Below are positions 23,524 through 32,715 of a stretch of DNA of 50,298 bases, one piece after another (positions within the stretch are counted from its first letter, which is position 1; each line of letters opens with the position of its first letter). The stretch is from positions 1 through 50,298 of the forward strand of contig URZX01000017.1 in the NCBI GenBank assembly GCA_900552455.1. Reading direction: 5' to 3'. A program made the translations under genes and the position numbers. The notes beneath the pieces are model-generated. The model worked only from the letters and a program-made list of their open reading frames with translations, did no database searches and was not told the origin of the DNA. Source of the stretch: an uncultured Peptococcaceae bacterium (lineage in GTDB: Bacteria > Bacillota > Peptococcia > Peptococcales > Peptococcaceae).

Positions 23524-24588
23524 ATGACGGAGCAGGAATCACAGCAGATCATTAGCGAAGTATTTACTCAACTGGCGCAGCCACCGCTGGTGCAGACGGC
23601 GGTGCATACGGGTTTGTATGGTGCGCTGGAAGAACAGGCGGACGAGGAAGCGGTTGGAGGAAAGGTTTATGAGCTCTCCAATGAGACGGGCACAGGACGG
23701 ATCACGGTGTATCAGGTGTTAGGTGGAATTGAACTTATTTACAATGATCTGCATCTGGCCTATTGTAATCAGCACCAGCCGACAGCGAAAAATGTGATTG
23801 AGATTAATCATTGCCGAGTCGGACGTTTTGAATGCGATTTCGGCGAAAACAGCTGCTGTTATATGTCAAGTGGTGACCTTGCTATTGGTACGCTTTCAAA
23901 ACGCAAAGCTCATACGGAATTTCCACTGCGTCACTATCATGGTATCAGTGTGATTGTTTGTATTGATGCGCTTGATCCTGTGGTGCGTGAGATGATGGCG
24001 CTTCTGGGCATTGATCTTGCTGGTTTGCGTCACACGATCTGTGACGTTAATCGTTGTTTCATTATGCGTGCTGATGCGTCGATCGAGCATATTTTTTCAG
24101 AGCTTTATCATGCACGGGCGTGGCGAAAGCCTGGATATCGACTGTTAAAAACGATGGAGCTGTTGCTTTTCCTGAGTGATCTTGATACAGCGGAGAATGT
24201 ACAGCAGACAGAATATTTCAGCCGCAAGCAGGTGGAGCAGGTAAAAAGCGTGGCGGCGCTGATCACTGAAGATCTGACGCGACATTATACGCTTGCTCAG
24301 TTGGCAGAGCGCTTTGGCCTTTCGGAAACTGCGCTGAAAAAGGGATTTCGCGGAGTGTTTGGTACATCGGTTTACGCTTATCTCAAACAGTATCGCTTGG
24401 AGACGGCGCAACAGTTGCTTCTGAGAACAACGCTTAACGTTACGGAGATTGCTGGGCGCATCGGTTACGAAAATCCAAACAAATTCACTACGGCGTTTAA
24501 AAAAGCCTATGGACTTTCTCCGACGGAGTTTCGCAAGTGTGTCCAAATGGATAGCGCGGGACCTGAATGGGGAGGCAAAGAAGTTTGA
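23524..24588 (+). CDS. AraC family transcriptional regulator
   Basis: The 354-residue protein has two C-terminal AraC helix-turn-helix motifs (YTLAQLAERFGLSETALKKG and LNVTEIAGRIGYENPNKFTT, then FKKAYGLSPTEFRK). The N-terminal domain of about 230 residues includes EINHCRVGRFECDF and SSGDLAIGTLS, the pattern of PchR/YbtA-type sensors, which in known cases respond to a ferric siderophore. That ligand is an inference here. The start ATG follows AGGAGG. It heads the ECF/ABC cassette, which runs in the same direction with short gaps, and is its likely activator. Confidence 0.85.
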   Translation: MTEQESQQIISEVFTQLAQPPLVQTAVHTGLYGALEEQADEEAVGGKVYELSNETGTGRITVYQVLGGIELIYNDLHLAYCNQHQPTAKNVIEINHCRVGRFECDFGENSCCYMSSGDLAIGTLSKRKAHTEFPLRHYHGISVIVCIDALDPVVREMMALLGIDLAGLRHTICDVNRCFIMRADASIEHIFSELYHARAWRKPGYRLLKTMELLLFLSDLDTAENVQQTEYFSRKQVEQVKSVAALITEDLTRHYTLAQLAERFGLSETALKKGFRGVFGTSVYAYLKQYRLETAQQLLLRTTLNVTEIAGRIGYENPNKFTTAFKKAYGLSPTEFRKCVQMDSAGPEWGGKEV

Positions 24589-24686
24589 CAAGGCTTACAA
24601 TATCCTCAGTCAGAATGCACAGATGCATTGCTGATCGATTTTACCTGGCGTGCAGACAGACGACTGGGGTGAAGGAGGATATTTGT

Positions 24687-25283
24687 ATGAGTGTAAAAAC
24701 AACTGGTTTCACTGTCAAGGATGCGGCAACCATTGGCATTTTCTGTGCGATTATTTTTGTCGTATTTATGGCCTACTCGATGCTTACTGGTGCATTTATG
24801 TTCTATACGATGCTGTTTAACGCGGCTGGTGCTGCGGTGATCCTGGCACCATTTTACGTGTACATGTGCATGAAGGTGGGCAAGCATGGTCCGGCGTTGG
24901 TGCTCAATCTGATGTGGGCAGTGGTTTCCGGCTTGATGATGGGGCCGTTCATGATTCCGTGGTTCGTTGGCGGCGCGATCATTGCTGAACTTACGATGAT
25001 CGGAAAAGATGCTTATCGCGATATTAAGCGGGTAACAATCTCATGGGTCATCTGCTGTCTTTGGCGAGCGGCCCACGGTATGTGGGAAATCTGGTTCTTC
25101 CGCGATGCTTTTATAGCCACTGGTGTCAGCGAAGCACAGGTGGATATGCAGACAATGTATTATACCGATCCTAAATGGGTGTTGCTGAGTCTTGTTGTGA
25201 CGGCGCTTTTGGCTATTTTGGGCTGCTGGTTCAGCAACAAGCTCGTGGTCAAACATTTCCGCAAGAGCGGCGTGGTGCGCTAA
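24687..25283 (+). CDS. ECF transporter substrate-binding (S) component, MptD-like
   Basis: The 198-residue protein has five or six membrane helices (AATIGIFCAIIFVVFMAYSM; MLFNAAGAAVILAPFYVYMC; LVLNLMWAVVSGLMMGPFMI; and so on). The motif MKVGKHGPALVLN is one I associate with the MptD family of S components. It should bind and carry a small substrate with the T and A subunits encoded next. The substrate of this family is not established. I chose ATG 24687 because AAGGAGG is correctly spaced upstream; the longer frame begins inside the AraC gene. The T component begins one base after the stop. Confidence 0.75.
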   Translation: MSVKTTGFTVKDAATIGIFCAIIFVVFMAYSMLTGAFMFYTMLFNAAGAAVILAPFYVYMCMKVGKHGPALVLNLMWAVVSGLMMGPFMIPWFVGGAIIAELTMIGKDAYRDIKRVTISWVICCLWRAAHGMWEIWFFRDAFIATGVSEAQVDMQTMYYTDPKWVLLSLVVTALLAILGCWFSNKLVVKHFRKSGVVR

Positions 25284-25284
25284 A

Positions 25285-25968
25285 ATGAAGCCGGTGCATT
25301 TTGATTTTCGTACAAAGCTTTTTGTCGTGTGTTGTGTGATGGTGCTGGTGGCGGTGCTGACGAACGATTTTGTCATCGATTCTTTACTGGTGCTGTTGGC
25401 ATTCTACATTACGATCCAGGGCTTTGGCCGCGCGGCGGTAAGATATCTTGCCGCCTGCGCGGTTTTTGCATTGTTGCGTGTTATCAGTGATGGCGAAGGT
25501 CTGACGTTTCTGATGCCAGAGATGTTTCTGTTTATGGTGCTGCGCATTCTCATGATGGTAATGGCAGCACATCCTATCATTGGTATGCCGCTAGGTGAGG
25601 TCGTTGCTGTGTTTAAAAAGATCCATGCGCCTGGTAGCATCGCATTACCGACGACTTTTATGCTGCGCTTTTTCCCGACGGTGAAAGGCGAGTTTCGTGA
25701 TGTTTTCGCGGCACTTTATCTGCGTGGGTTGCTCAGTCTGCGACATCCACTGCGCACGGCAGAGTATGTGATTACGCCGGTGATCTTTCGTGCATCGCGC
25801 ATTGCCGAAGAGCTTGCTGCGTCGGCAGAAAGTCGCGGCATTTCAAATCCATGCCCGCACACCTGTCGCCGAGAGATCGTTTTTGGATACGCCGATGGCT
25901 TGGCGTGTGTACTTGCGTTTGCGGTGTCTCTGGCGTATTTCGTTTTTGAATGGACGGTGATTCGATGA
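25285..25968 (+). CDS. ECF transporter transmembrane (T) component
   Basis: The 227-residue protein has four to six helices and the coupling-helix pattern of EcfT: ALYLRGLLSLRHPLR and ELAASAESRGI carry the A-rich RG motifs that dock on the ATPases. It is the shared energy-coupling membrane part of the transporter. It begins one base after the S component stop, has no strong ribosome binding site of its own, and overlaps the ATPase start as ATGA. Translation is probably coupled through the three genes. Confidence 0.8.
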   Translation: MKPVHFDFRTKLFVVCCVMVLVAVLTNDFVIDSLLVLLAFYITIQGFGRAAVRYLAACAVFALLRVISDGEGLTFLMPEMFLFMVLRILMMVMAAHPIIGMPLGEVVAVFKKIHAPGSIALPTTFMLRFFPTVKGEFRDVFAALYLRGLLSLRHPLRTAEYVITPVIFRASRIAEELAASAESRGISNPCPHTCRREIVFGYADGLACVLAFAVSLAYFVFEWTVIR

Positions 25969-27446
25969 CAAAAACTCCTGCAATTGCGCTGCACAATGTG
26001 AGTTTTCGCTATCCTGGGGCGGCGCATGAAAGTCTTTCACATATTGATCTCGAGGTGGGCTGTGGTGAATGCATTGTGCTCACTGGTGCAAGTGGCTGTG
26101 GCAAGACAACGCTGACGCGGCTTTTGAACGGATTGGCTGAGCAGTTCTATGAAGGAACGGCAGAAGGAGAGGTGCTGCTTTTTGGCGAACCACTGCGGGA
26201 TCGCCCAATCTATGAGATTGGTAATCAGGTAGGATCGATCTTTCAGGATCCGAAGAGCCAGTTTTTCGCCAGCATTACTGAAGATGAGATTGCTTTTGGC
26301 TGTGAAAATTCTGGCCTGCCTCGTGATGACATCATTGCCCGTGTCAATGAGGCGTTGGTGGCAATAAATGGGGAGCAACTGCGAGGTCAGCAGATCTATC
26401 CGATGTCGAGCGGTGAAAAGCAGAAGATTGCCATCGCGTCAGTGAATGCTACTGAACCACGCGTATATGTGTTTGATGAGCCTTCGGCCAATCTCGATAT
26501 GGCTTCGGTAGAAGCGCTGCGTGTTCTTATGGCACGCCTCAAGGCGAGTGGACATACCCTCATTGTGGCGGAACATCGGCTCTATTATCTCACGGAGCTG
26601 GCTGATCGTTTTATTTATATGCAAGATGGACGCATCAGCGAAACATGGACACCGACGGCATTTCTGGCGATGAGTGAGGAAAAGCGACGTGCGAAGGGGA
26701 TCCGTGCTGCTGAGCTCTCACGTGTTACGACCGAAGCGCTGCCCGTTCCTGCTGCTTTGCCTTCGCTTGAGGTAGAGCATCTGCGTTTCTCCTATCGAAA
26801 GCGTGAGGTGTTTTCGGGATTGTCGTTTACGGCATATTCCGGAGAAATTGTCGCTGTTTGCGGCCATAACGGTGTTGGAAAAACGACCCTTGCTCATTTG
26901 CTCTGTGGTATCGCGAAAGAGAGAGACGGTGTGATCCGTTTCGGCGGGAATACCGTGCCGCGGCGTGCACGGCGAAAAGCTGCTTATTTTGTCATGCAGA
27001 ATACAGATTGTCAACTTTTTGCTGACAGCGTGATGGATGAACTGCGGATAAATGGCGGTAGCCGGTTCACTGACGAAGCGTATGATGAACTGCTGGCGCT
27101 CTATGGGCTGGAAACGTTGAAAGAAGTACATCCGGCGACGCTCTCCGGTGGGCAGAAGCAACGTCTTACCCTTGCGGTTTCCGATCTCATCGACACACCG
27201 ATTCTGATCCTCGATGAACCGACGAGTGGACTCGATTTTCGTAACATGCAGCGCATTTCAAATCACCTTAAATCTCTTGCTGCTACAGGGCGGACACTTT
27301 TCATTATTACGCACGACTACGAATTCGTTGCTATGACTTGTCATCGTGTGCTCCATCTCGAAAATGGCGGCGCAGTAGAAACCTTCTCTGTTGCAGAAAA
27401 TCTTGATCGTCTCTACGACTGCCTGACGCAGCATTCAGCTGTCTGA
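25965..27446 (+). CDS. Fused double ABC ATPase of the ECF transporter
   Basis: The 493-residue protein contains two complete ABC nucleotide-binding domains. The first has Walker A GASGCGKTT (41-49), signature MSSGEKQK (147-154) and Walker B VYVFDEPSANLD. The second has Walker A GHNGVGKTT (300-308), signature LSGGQKQR (393-400) and Walker B LILDEPTSGLD. This equals a fused EcfA-EcfA' pair. The first signature lacks the LSGGQ form (MSSGE). With the S and T genes it completes a dedicated group I ECF transporter. Confidence 0.85.
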   Translation: MTKTPAIALHNVSFRYPGAAHESLSHIDLEVGCGECIVLTGASGCGKTTLTRLLNGLAEQFYEGTAEGEVLLFGEPLRDRPIYEIGNQVGSIFQDPKSQFFASITEDEIAFGCENSGLPRDDIIARVNEALVAINGEQLRGQQIYPMSSGEKQKIAIASVNATEPRVYVFDEPSANLDMASVEALRVLMARLKASGHTLIVAEHRLYYLTELADRFIYMQDGRISETWTPTAFLAMSEEKRRAKGIRAAELSRVTTEALPVPAALPSLEVEHLRFSYRKREVFSGLSFTAYSGEIVAVCGHNGVGKTTLAHLLCGIAKERDGVIRFGGNTVPRRARRKAAYFVMQNTDCQLFADSVMDELRINGGSRFTDEAYDELLALYGLETLKEVHPATLSGGQKQRLTLAVSDLIDTPILILDEPTSGLDFRNMQRISNHLKSLAATGRTLFIITHDYEFVAMTCHRVLHLENGGAVETFSVAENLDRLYDCLTQHSAV

Positions 27447-27555
27447 TTGGATAGATACGTCAGGAATGGAGAGGCAGGAAAAGCTGAATGATCCTATGAT
27501 AAGAGATGGGCGGGCACTTGCTATCCTGTCTTTTATTGTGAAAGGAGCCTTGCTT

Positions 27556-29364
27556 ATGGATAAGCAGAGAAACGGAGAATTATCCAGCATGTTTGAATAT
27601 GCTGGGAACTATCATGCGTTGACTGTTTTGGGTTGCGTACTCTCGGGGATCAGCACCATTTTATCTATGCTGCCTTTTGTTTGTATTTGGCTTGTTGTTC
27701 GTGACTTGCTCGGGGCTTTTACTGCCGGGGATATATCTCTTGCAACGGAAAGTGCTCATTATGCGTGGATGGCAGCTGGATTTTCGGCAGCGAGTATTTT
27801 TGTTTATTTTATCGCGCTGAACTGCACGCATCTGGCGGCATTTCGCACAGCAACCAATATGCGAAAAAAGGCAGTCCATCATATTGTCACGCTGCCACTG
27901 GGCTATTTCAGCCAAAATGCAAGTGGGCGGCTGCGAAAGATCATTGATGATAATGCGGGACTGACAGAAGGGTTTCTGGCCCACCAGTTGCCAGACCTGA
28001 CTGGAGCCATTGTTATGCCTGTTGCTGTCATGATTTTGATTTTTCTTTTTGATTGGCGGCTGGGTATTTGCTGCCTGATACCTATGGGGATCAGTGTCCT
28101 TTTTCTGAAACGGATGATGGGCGGAGATAACGCGCAGTTTATGGGTAAGTATATGATGGCGCTGGAAACAATGAATAAGGAGGCTGTGGAATATATTCGC
28201 GGCATTCCTGTAGTGAAAGTATTTCAACAGACCGTATATTCCTTCAAAAATTTTCATGCTGCAATAGAAGAATATGAGAAATTTGCTTCTGGGTATGCCT
28301 TAAAATGCCGTATTCCTCTTACTGGATTTACAGTAACATTGAACAGCACCTATGTTCTGCTTATTCCGGCTGCCATGTTTATTTTATCCGGGGTCAGCGG
28401 ACGGATGACTTATGAAAATGTTGTGCTGGATTTTCTGTTTTATAGCTTGTTTACTCCCGTCTGTGCAACAATGATGAACCGGATTATGTTTGCCAGTGAG
28501 CAGCTTATGGCGGCCAAAAGCGCAGTCAGCCGAGTGGACGAAATTTTGCAGGAAAAACCATTAAAAGAGCCAGAACATCCTATGCTCCCGGTAGATGCTT
28601 CGATTGTATTTTCGGACGTATCTTTTTCTTATCCCGGTGCCAAAGAGAAAGCCTTAGACCATATCAGTTTTGAGGTTCCGGCAGGAAAAACGGTTGCGCT
28701 CGTCGGTGCCTCCGGCAGCGGCAAAAGTACGGCAGCAAGCCTTATTCCCCGGTTTTATGATGTTCAGTCAGGTTCCGTTGCTATTGGCGGTGTGGACGTG
28801 CGCGATATTGAGAAACAGGAATTGATGAAAAGGGTTGCTTTCGTATTTCAGAATACCTGCCTGTTCAAAGATACATTGCTGAATAACATAAAAGCAGCTC
28901 GTCCGGATGCTGGCAGCGAAGAAGTTCTGAGAGCGGTCGACGATGCACAGTGCAGAGATATTATCGATCGGCTTCCGAATGGACTCGACACGCTCGTTGG
29001 AACGGGCGGCACTTATCTTTCCGGTGGCGAGAATCAGAGGATTGCGCTTGCGAGGGCGATTTTGAAGGATGCTCCAATTATCGTGCTGGATGAAGCCACA
29101 GCATTTGCAGACGCAGAAAACGAACATCAAATACAGCTTGCCTTTGAGCGGCTGACGAAAAATAAAACGGTTCTGATGATTGCTCACAGGCTCTCGACGA
29201 TTCAAGACGCAGATCTCATCCTGGTATTTAAGGACGGACAGATCGCAGAGCGGGGAAACCACGAAGAACTGCTGGCATCAGATGGCATTTATTCATCCAT
29301 GTGGCAGGCGTATCAGAAGCAGATCGCGTGGAAAATCCGAAAGGAGGACGTGCAGCATGATTAA
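27556..29364 (+). CDS. ABC half-transporter with fused ATPase (type IV exporter fold), first subunit
   Basis: The 602-residue protein has six transmembrane helices in the first 330 residues and a C-terminal ATPase: GASGSGKST (384-392), signature LSGGENQR, and Walker B IIVLDEATAFAD. It should form a heterodimer with the next gene product. Close architectural relatives include YbtPQ and IrtAB, exporter-shaped proteins that import ferric siderophores, and also true exporters; which applies here is open. The start is ATG 27556 (AAAGGAG eight bases upstream) rather than the ATG at 27466. Third codon positions are visibly richer in A/T than in the flanking genes. Confidence 0.85.
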   Translation: MDKQRNGELSSMFEYAGNYHALTVLGCVLSGISTILSMLPFVCIWLVVRDLLGAFTAGDISLATESAHYAWMAAGFSAASIFVYFIALNCTHLAAFRTATNMRKKAVHHIVTLPLGYFSQNASGRLRKIIDDNAGLTEGFLAHQLPDLTGAIVMPVAVMILIFLFDWRLGICCLIPMGISVLFLKRMMGGDNAQFMGKYMMALETMNKEAVEYIRGIPVVKVFQQTVYSFKNFHAAIEEYEKFASGYALKCRIPLTGFTVTLNSTYVLLIPAAMFILSGVSGRMTYENVVLDFLFYSLFTPVCATMMNRIMFASEQLMAAKSAVSRVDEILQEKPLKEPEHPMLPVDASIVFSDVSFSYPGAKEKALDHISFEVPAGKTVALVGASGSGKSTAASLIPRFYDVQSGSVAIGGVDVRDIEKQELMKRVAFVFQNTCLFKDTLLNNIKAARPDAGSEEVLRAVDDAQCRDIIDRLPNGLDTLVGTGGTYLSGGENQRIALARAILKDAPIIVLDEATAFADAENEHQIQLAFERLTKNKTVLMIAHRLSTIQDADLILVFKDGQIAERGNHEELLASDGIYSSMWQAYQKQIAWKIRKEDVQHD

Positions 29365-31132
29365 AACGCTGAAAAAGAAGTATGCGTTAAGCGATCAAGG
29401 CGCAAAAGATCTGTTAAAAGGGATTGTCTATTCGGTGTTGGCAAATATCAGCCTGATGTTTCCTGTTGTTCTTCTGGCTAATGTCCTCAATCAGTTTCTT
29501 GCACCTGTTCTGGGAACGTGCGCACCAGAGATCAGTGTCGCCTTTTACACTGTGATTGGACTTGTGATCTTGGCTGTTGTTTTTATATTCCACTATTGTC
29601 AGTACACTGCAGCGTATCTCGGAACGTATGAGGAAAGTGCAAGACGGCGCATCGGACTTGCGGAAAAATTGCGCACACTTCCGCTGACCTTTTTTCATCA
29701 GCGCGATCTCGCTGACTTGACAAGCACAATCATGGGAGACTGTGCAAATTTTGAACACGCATTTTCTCATACGGTTCCGCAATTTTTCGGCGCCGTTATC
29801 TCTACAGGAATCGTTTGTATCGGCTTGCTGATTTTCAACTGGCAAATGGGGCTGGCTCTTCTGTGGGTAGCTCCAATTTCGTTTGCAATCGTCATTCTGT
29901 CACGGAAATGGCAAGAAAAACTTGGCCAGAAACACATGAACGCCAGACTGGAATTGGCCGAAGGCATTCAGGAATGTTTGGAAACCGTGCAGGATATAAA
30001 AGCCTGCAATCAAGAGGAAACGTATCTCCGCAAGCTGGACGCAAAAATGGATGCTGCGGAAAGGGCGCAGATTTTTTCTGAAACGACAACGGCGAGCTTG
30101 CTGGCCACAGGGCAAATGTTTTTGCGGCTTGGTCTGGCAACGGTGATCGTGGTAGGCAACAGCCTTGTTGTAAGTGAGGATACGACTCTGTTTACGTATA
30201 TCCTATTCTTGATTGCGGCATCTCGACTGTATGATCCGCTTTCCGGAGCGATGGCAAATATGGCGGAGCTGTTTTCGGTACAGCTTCAGGTGAATCGCCT
30301 GAAAGAAATAGAAGAATATCCGGAAGAAACTGGCGAGAAAGAAATTCACACGAACGGATATGATATTACTTTCGATCATGTTCGGTTTTCTTACGAAAAG
30401 GACAAGCCGGTACTGCGGGATGTTTCGTTTACTGCTAAGCAGGGGCAGGTCACAGCGTTAGTCGGTCCGTCCGGCGGTGGTAAAAGCACAGTTGCAAAGC
30501 TGGCAGCCAAATTTTATCCTCTGGATGGCGGCAGAATCCTTTTGGGCGGAACCGATATTGCTCCGCTTAATTCAACCGCCCTGATGAAAAATTTCTCCAT
30601 TGTTTTTCAGGATGTTGTGCTGTTTAACAACACCATCATGGAAAATATTCGCATCGGTAAAAAAGATGCTACGGACGAGGAGGTGGTTGCTGCGGCAAAA
30701 GCGGCGCAGTGTGATGAATTTATTTCAAAACTCCCCGACGGCTATCAGACGGTGATCGGTGAAAACGGAGCCACGCTTTCTGGCGGTGAGCGTCAGCGGC
30801 TCTCTATTGCCCGAGCCCTGTTGAGGGATGCACCAGTCATTCTTTTGGACGAAGCCACTGCTTCTCTTGATGTAGATAACGAAACTGAAATTCAAAACGC
30901 AATATCTCGGCTGGTACGAGGAAAGACAGTTCTTATCATCGCCCATAGAATGAGAACGGTGGAAGCTGCCGATAATATTGTTGTCCTGGCGGATGGTACT
31001 GTGGTTGAAAACGGAACGCACGAGAAATTAATGAAAGAAAACGGACTGTATCACAGACTGGTCGATCTGCAAACAGTTTCTGCAAATTGGAAGCTGCGTG
31101 TTCAGCGCACAAATGAGATTGAGGTTTGCTGA
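29357..31132 (+). CDS. ABC half-transporter with fused ATPase, second subunit
   Basis: The 591-residue protein has six helices, then Walker A GPSGGGKST (370-378), signature LSGGERQR and Walker B VILLDEATASLD. Its start overlaps the first subunit stop by 8 bp (AAAGGAGG upstream), so the two subunits are coupled. Together with the AraC regulator and the ECF genes it makes a regulator plus two-transporter cassette, a combination I recall from gut and oral Bacillota. The A/T-rich codon use is shared with the first subunit. Confidence 0.85.
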   Translation: MIKTLKKKYALSDQGAKDLLKGIVYSVLANISLMFPVVLLANVLNQFLAPVLGTCAPEISVAFYTVIGLVILAVVFIFHYCQYTAAYLGTYEESARRRIGLAEKLRTLPLTFFHQRDLADLTSTIMGDCANFEHAFSHTVPQFFGAVISTGIVCIGLLIFNWQMGLALLWVAPISFAIVILSRKWQEKLGQKHMNARLELAEGIQECLETVQDIKACNQEETYLRKLDAKMDAAERAQIFSETTTASLLATGQMFLRLGLATVIVVGNSLVVSEDTTLFTYILFLIAASRLYDPLSGAMANMAELFSVQLQVNRLKEIEEYPEETGEKEIHTNGYDITFDHVRFSYEKDKPVLRDVSFTAKQGQVTALVGPSGGGKSTVAKLAAKFYPLDGGRILLGGTDIAPLNSTALMKNFSIVFQDVVLFNNTIMENIRIGKKDATDEEVVAAAKAAQCDEFISKLPDGYQTVIGENGATLSGGERQRLSIARALLRDAPVILLDEATASLDVDNETEIQNAISRLVRGKTVLIIAHRMRTVEAADNIVVLADGTVVENGTHEKLMKENGLYHRLVDLQTVSANWKLRVQRTNEIEVC

Positions 31133-31199
31133 TCGAACCTGTTGTTAATGCGCAAATATTTCGCATGACAGATCGCTGGAAAAGACAACGCAGGAAAAT

Positions 31200-31247
31200 A
31201 AAAGCAGTGTCAATTGGCGTTAGTTAAACGCGGTTGACACTGCTTTT
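31200..31247. terminator. Bidirectional terminator after the ABC cassette
   Basis: AAAAGCAGTGTCAA (31200-31213) pairs with TTGACACTGCTTTT (31234-31247), with an inner GCGTT/AACGC stem. It ends both the cassette and the opposing lipoprotein gene. Confidence 0.85.
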
Positions 31248-31257
31248 ACTGTATGCT

Positions 31258-31692
31258 CTACGCAAAATACGCTGCTAGATATTCGTAGGCGTCATCTGGC
31301 AGGGTGAAGTCAAAATCGAAGCCGAGGAGGTGGGTGCGGAGGGTTTTGGTGTCGTAGAGGGTGAGCTGAGCGACGTCGTAGAGGGTGTCGTCGTGCTCTT
31401 TTTCACCGAAGTGGATGGTTTTTTCCTGGGAGAGACCGAACTGACCGATGATCTGTGCGTCTGACGGAAGGTCGCTGAGCTCCCAGTGGTCGACGTCGAG
31501 GTTGGTGACGAAGTTGTTGATGGCGCTTTGATCGGTGATGACCTGGAGGGTGGTGCCGTTCGAATCAATGACGGCGATGGCCTGGGCTTTTTCGAGATCG
31601 CTGGCAGAGATGTCGCTGTCATCTGCGCTGCTGCAGCCGGCGAATGCGAGGAGGGCAAAGAGCAGGGGAATGAGGAGAAAAATGCGTTTCAT
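31258..31692 (-). CDS. Putative lipoprotein of unknown function
   Basis: The 144-residue protein has a lipoprotein signal peptide with lipobox LAFAGC (lipidated C20) and then SSADDSDISASD. The globular part has strands such as AIAVIDSNGTTLQVITDQSA and HLLGFDFDFTLPDDAY. It should be anchored on the outer face of the membrane. No family is recognised. The ATG is preceded by AAAGGAG and sits six bases after the XRE membrane regulator stop, so the two form one operon. A remnant of a paralogue lies at 23360-23446. Confidence 0.75.
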   Translation of the reverse strand: MKRIFLLIPLLFALLAFAGCSSADDSDISASDLEKAQAIAVIDSNGTTLQVITDQSAINNFVTNLDVDHWELSDLPSDAQIIGQFGLSQEKTIHFGEKEHDDTLYDVAQLTLYDTKTLRTHLLGFDFDFTLPDDAYEYLAAYFA

Positions 31693-31698
31693 GAGTGG

Positions 31699-32457
31699 TC
31701 ACTCCTTTGTGAGGGGTTCTGTTTCGAGCAATTGGCGATAGGTGCGCAGAAGGCCGCCGGTGTAGATGCAGAGGTAGGCACCGGCGCCGGCGAAGATCAT
31801 GCCACCGGCGAAAATGAGATCGTCGGTAAGCGGTTGATCGTTTGTCGCGAGGAGTGGCGCTAGGCAGAAGCCTACGCCGACGAGGAAAATGCCGCAGAAA
31901 AGCAGACGCTGCAGTTTTGGCTGTTCGTCGGTGAAACGGCCGGTGAGTTCGGTGCGCGCGTCTGGGGTGAGGGCGAGCGGCGTGTGGCGCAGAGCGCGGT
32001 AGGGATCGGCGATGGCATAAGCGAGGATGAGCTGGGCGACGGCGACGATGATGATGAGCATCCAGAGAAGCATGATGATGCCAGAAAAACTGCTGAACGC
32101 CAGCGCCGAGCTGCCGATGATGAGCAGTGCAGCCAACGCGACGCGCTGCAGGCGATGGCTTTGGTAATCGAGAAAGCTCCGGGCGACGTCAAGGGTGACG
32201 GCGGCGTGGTCGATATGCGTTTGTGTGCTGCTTTCGGCGGTGGAGGATGTTGGCGCGGACTTTTCTTCGCCGATGAGATCGTCTAGGCTGGTGTCGAAGA
32301 GTTTGGCCATGGTGATAAGTTTTTCTGTTTCGGGCATGCCGTTGTCGTTTTCCCATTTGCTGACGGCCTGTCTGGAAACACCGAGCTTTTCGGCGAGGGC
32401 TTCCTGCGAGAGTCCGGCTTTTTTGCGCAGGGTGCGGATCTTTTCTCCCAATGTCAT
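31699..32457 (-). CDS. XRE regulator with membrane C-terminus
   Basis: The 252-residue protein has an N-terminal Cro/C1 helix-turn-helix (about 1-60: IRTLRKKAGLSQEALAEKLG, VSRQAVSKWENDNGMPETEK). A Ser/Thr-rich linker of about 35 residues follows, then four membrane helices (ALAALLIIGSSALAF; GIIMLLWMLIIIVAVAQLIL; LLFCGIFLVGVGFCLAPLLA; LIFAGGMIFAGAGAYLCIYT). Membrane-tethered XRE proteins are thought to sense envelope state. The start follows GGAGG. It lies directly before the lipoprotein gene, which may be its partner. Confidence 0.8.
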   Translation of the reverse strand: MTLGEKIRTLRKKAGLSQEALAEKLGVSRQAVSKWENDNGMPETEKLITMAKLFDTSLDDLIGEEKSAPTSSTAESSTQTHIDHAAVTLDVARSFLDYQSHRLQRVALAALLIIGSSALAFSSFSGIIMLLWMLIIIVAVAQLILAYAIADPYRALRHTPLALTPDARTELTGRFTDEQPKLQRLLFCGIFLVGVGFCLAPLLATNDQPLTDDLIFAGGMIFAGAGAYLCIYTGGLLRTYRQLLETEPLTKE

Positions 32458-32484
32458 GTGATCGCCTCCGTTTGGTTTGCTTTT

Positions 32485-32493
32485 ATTGTAGCA
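32485..32493 (-). promoter_or_regulatory. Extended -10 promoter of the XRE-lipoprotein operon
   Basis: TGCTACAAT on the minus strand lies 27 bp before the start codon. Confidence 0.45.
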
Positions 32494-32680
32494 CGGTTTT
32501 CATTATAAGGATAAACTTTTTCAGGCGATTTTACCAGAAACTGATGGTTGCGTTTGCGCTACGTGGGGTTGCGGAGAAATTTTGTTTTACAGTTGGGGTG
32601 GTTTGTCAAAAATTTTGACGGATTGGTGGATGTGTCAGGACAGATGGGAGATATTGGCAGTGGTGCGCGGCGGGAATTGG

Positions 32681-32689
32681 TGGTATAAC
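32681..32689 (+). promoter_or_regulatory. Extended -10 promoter before the ftsH operon
   Basis: TGGTATAAC lies 27 bp before the start codon at 32716. No clear -35 is seen. Confidence 0.45.
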
Positions 32690-32715
32690 GGTGGGTATAA
32701 AGGAGGTTTTCACCT

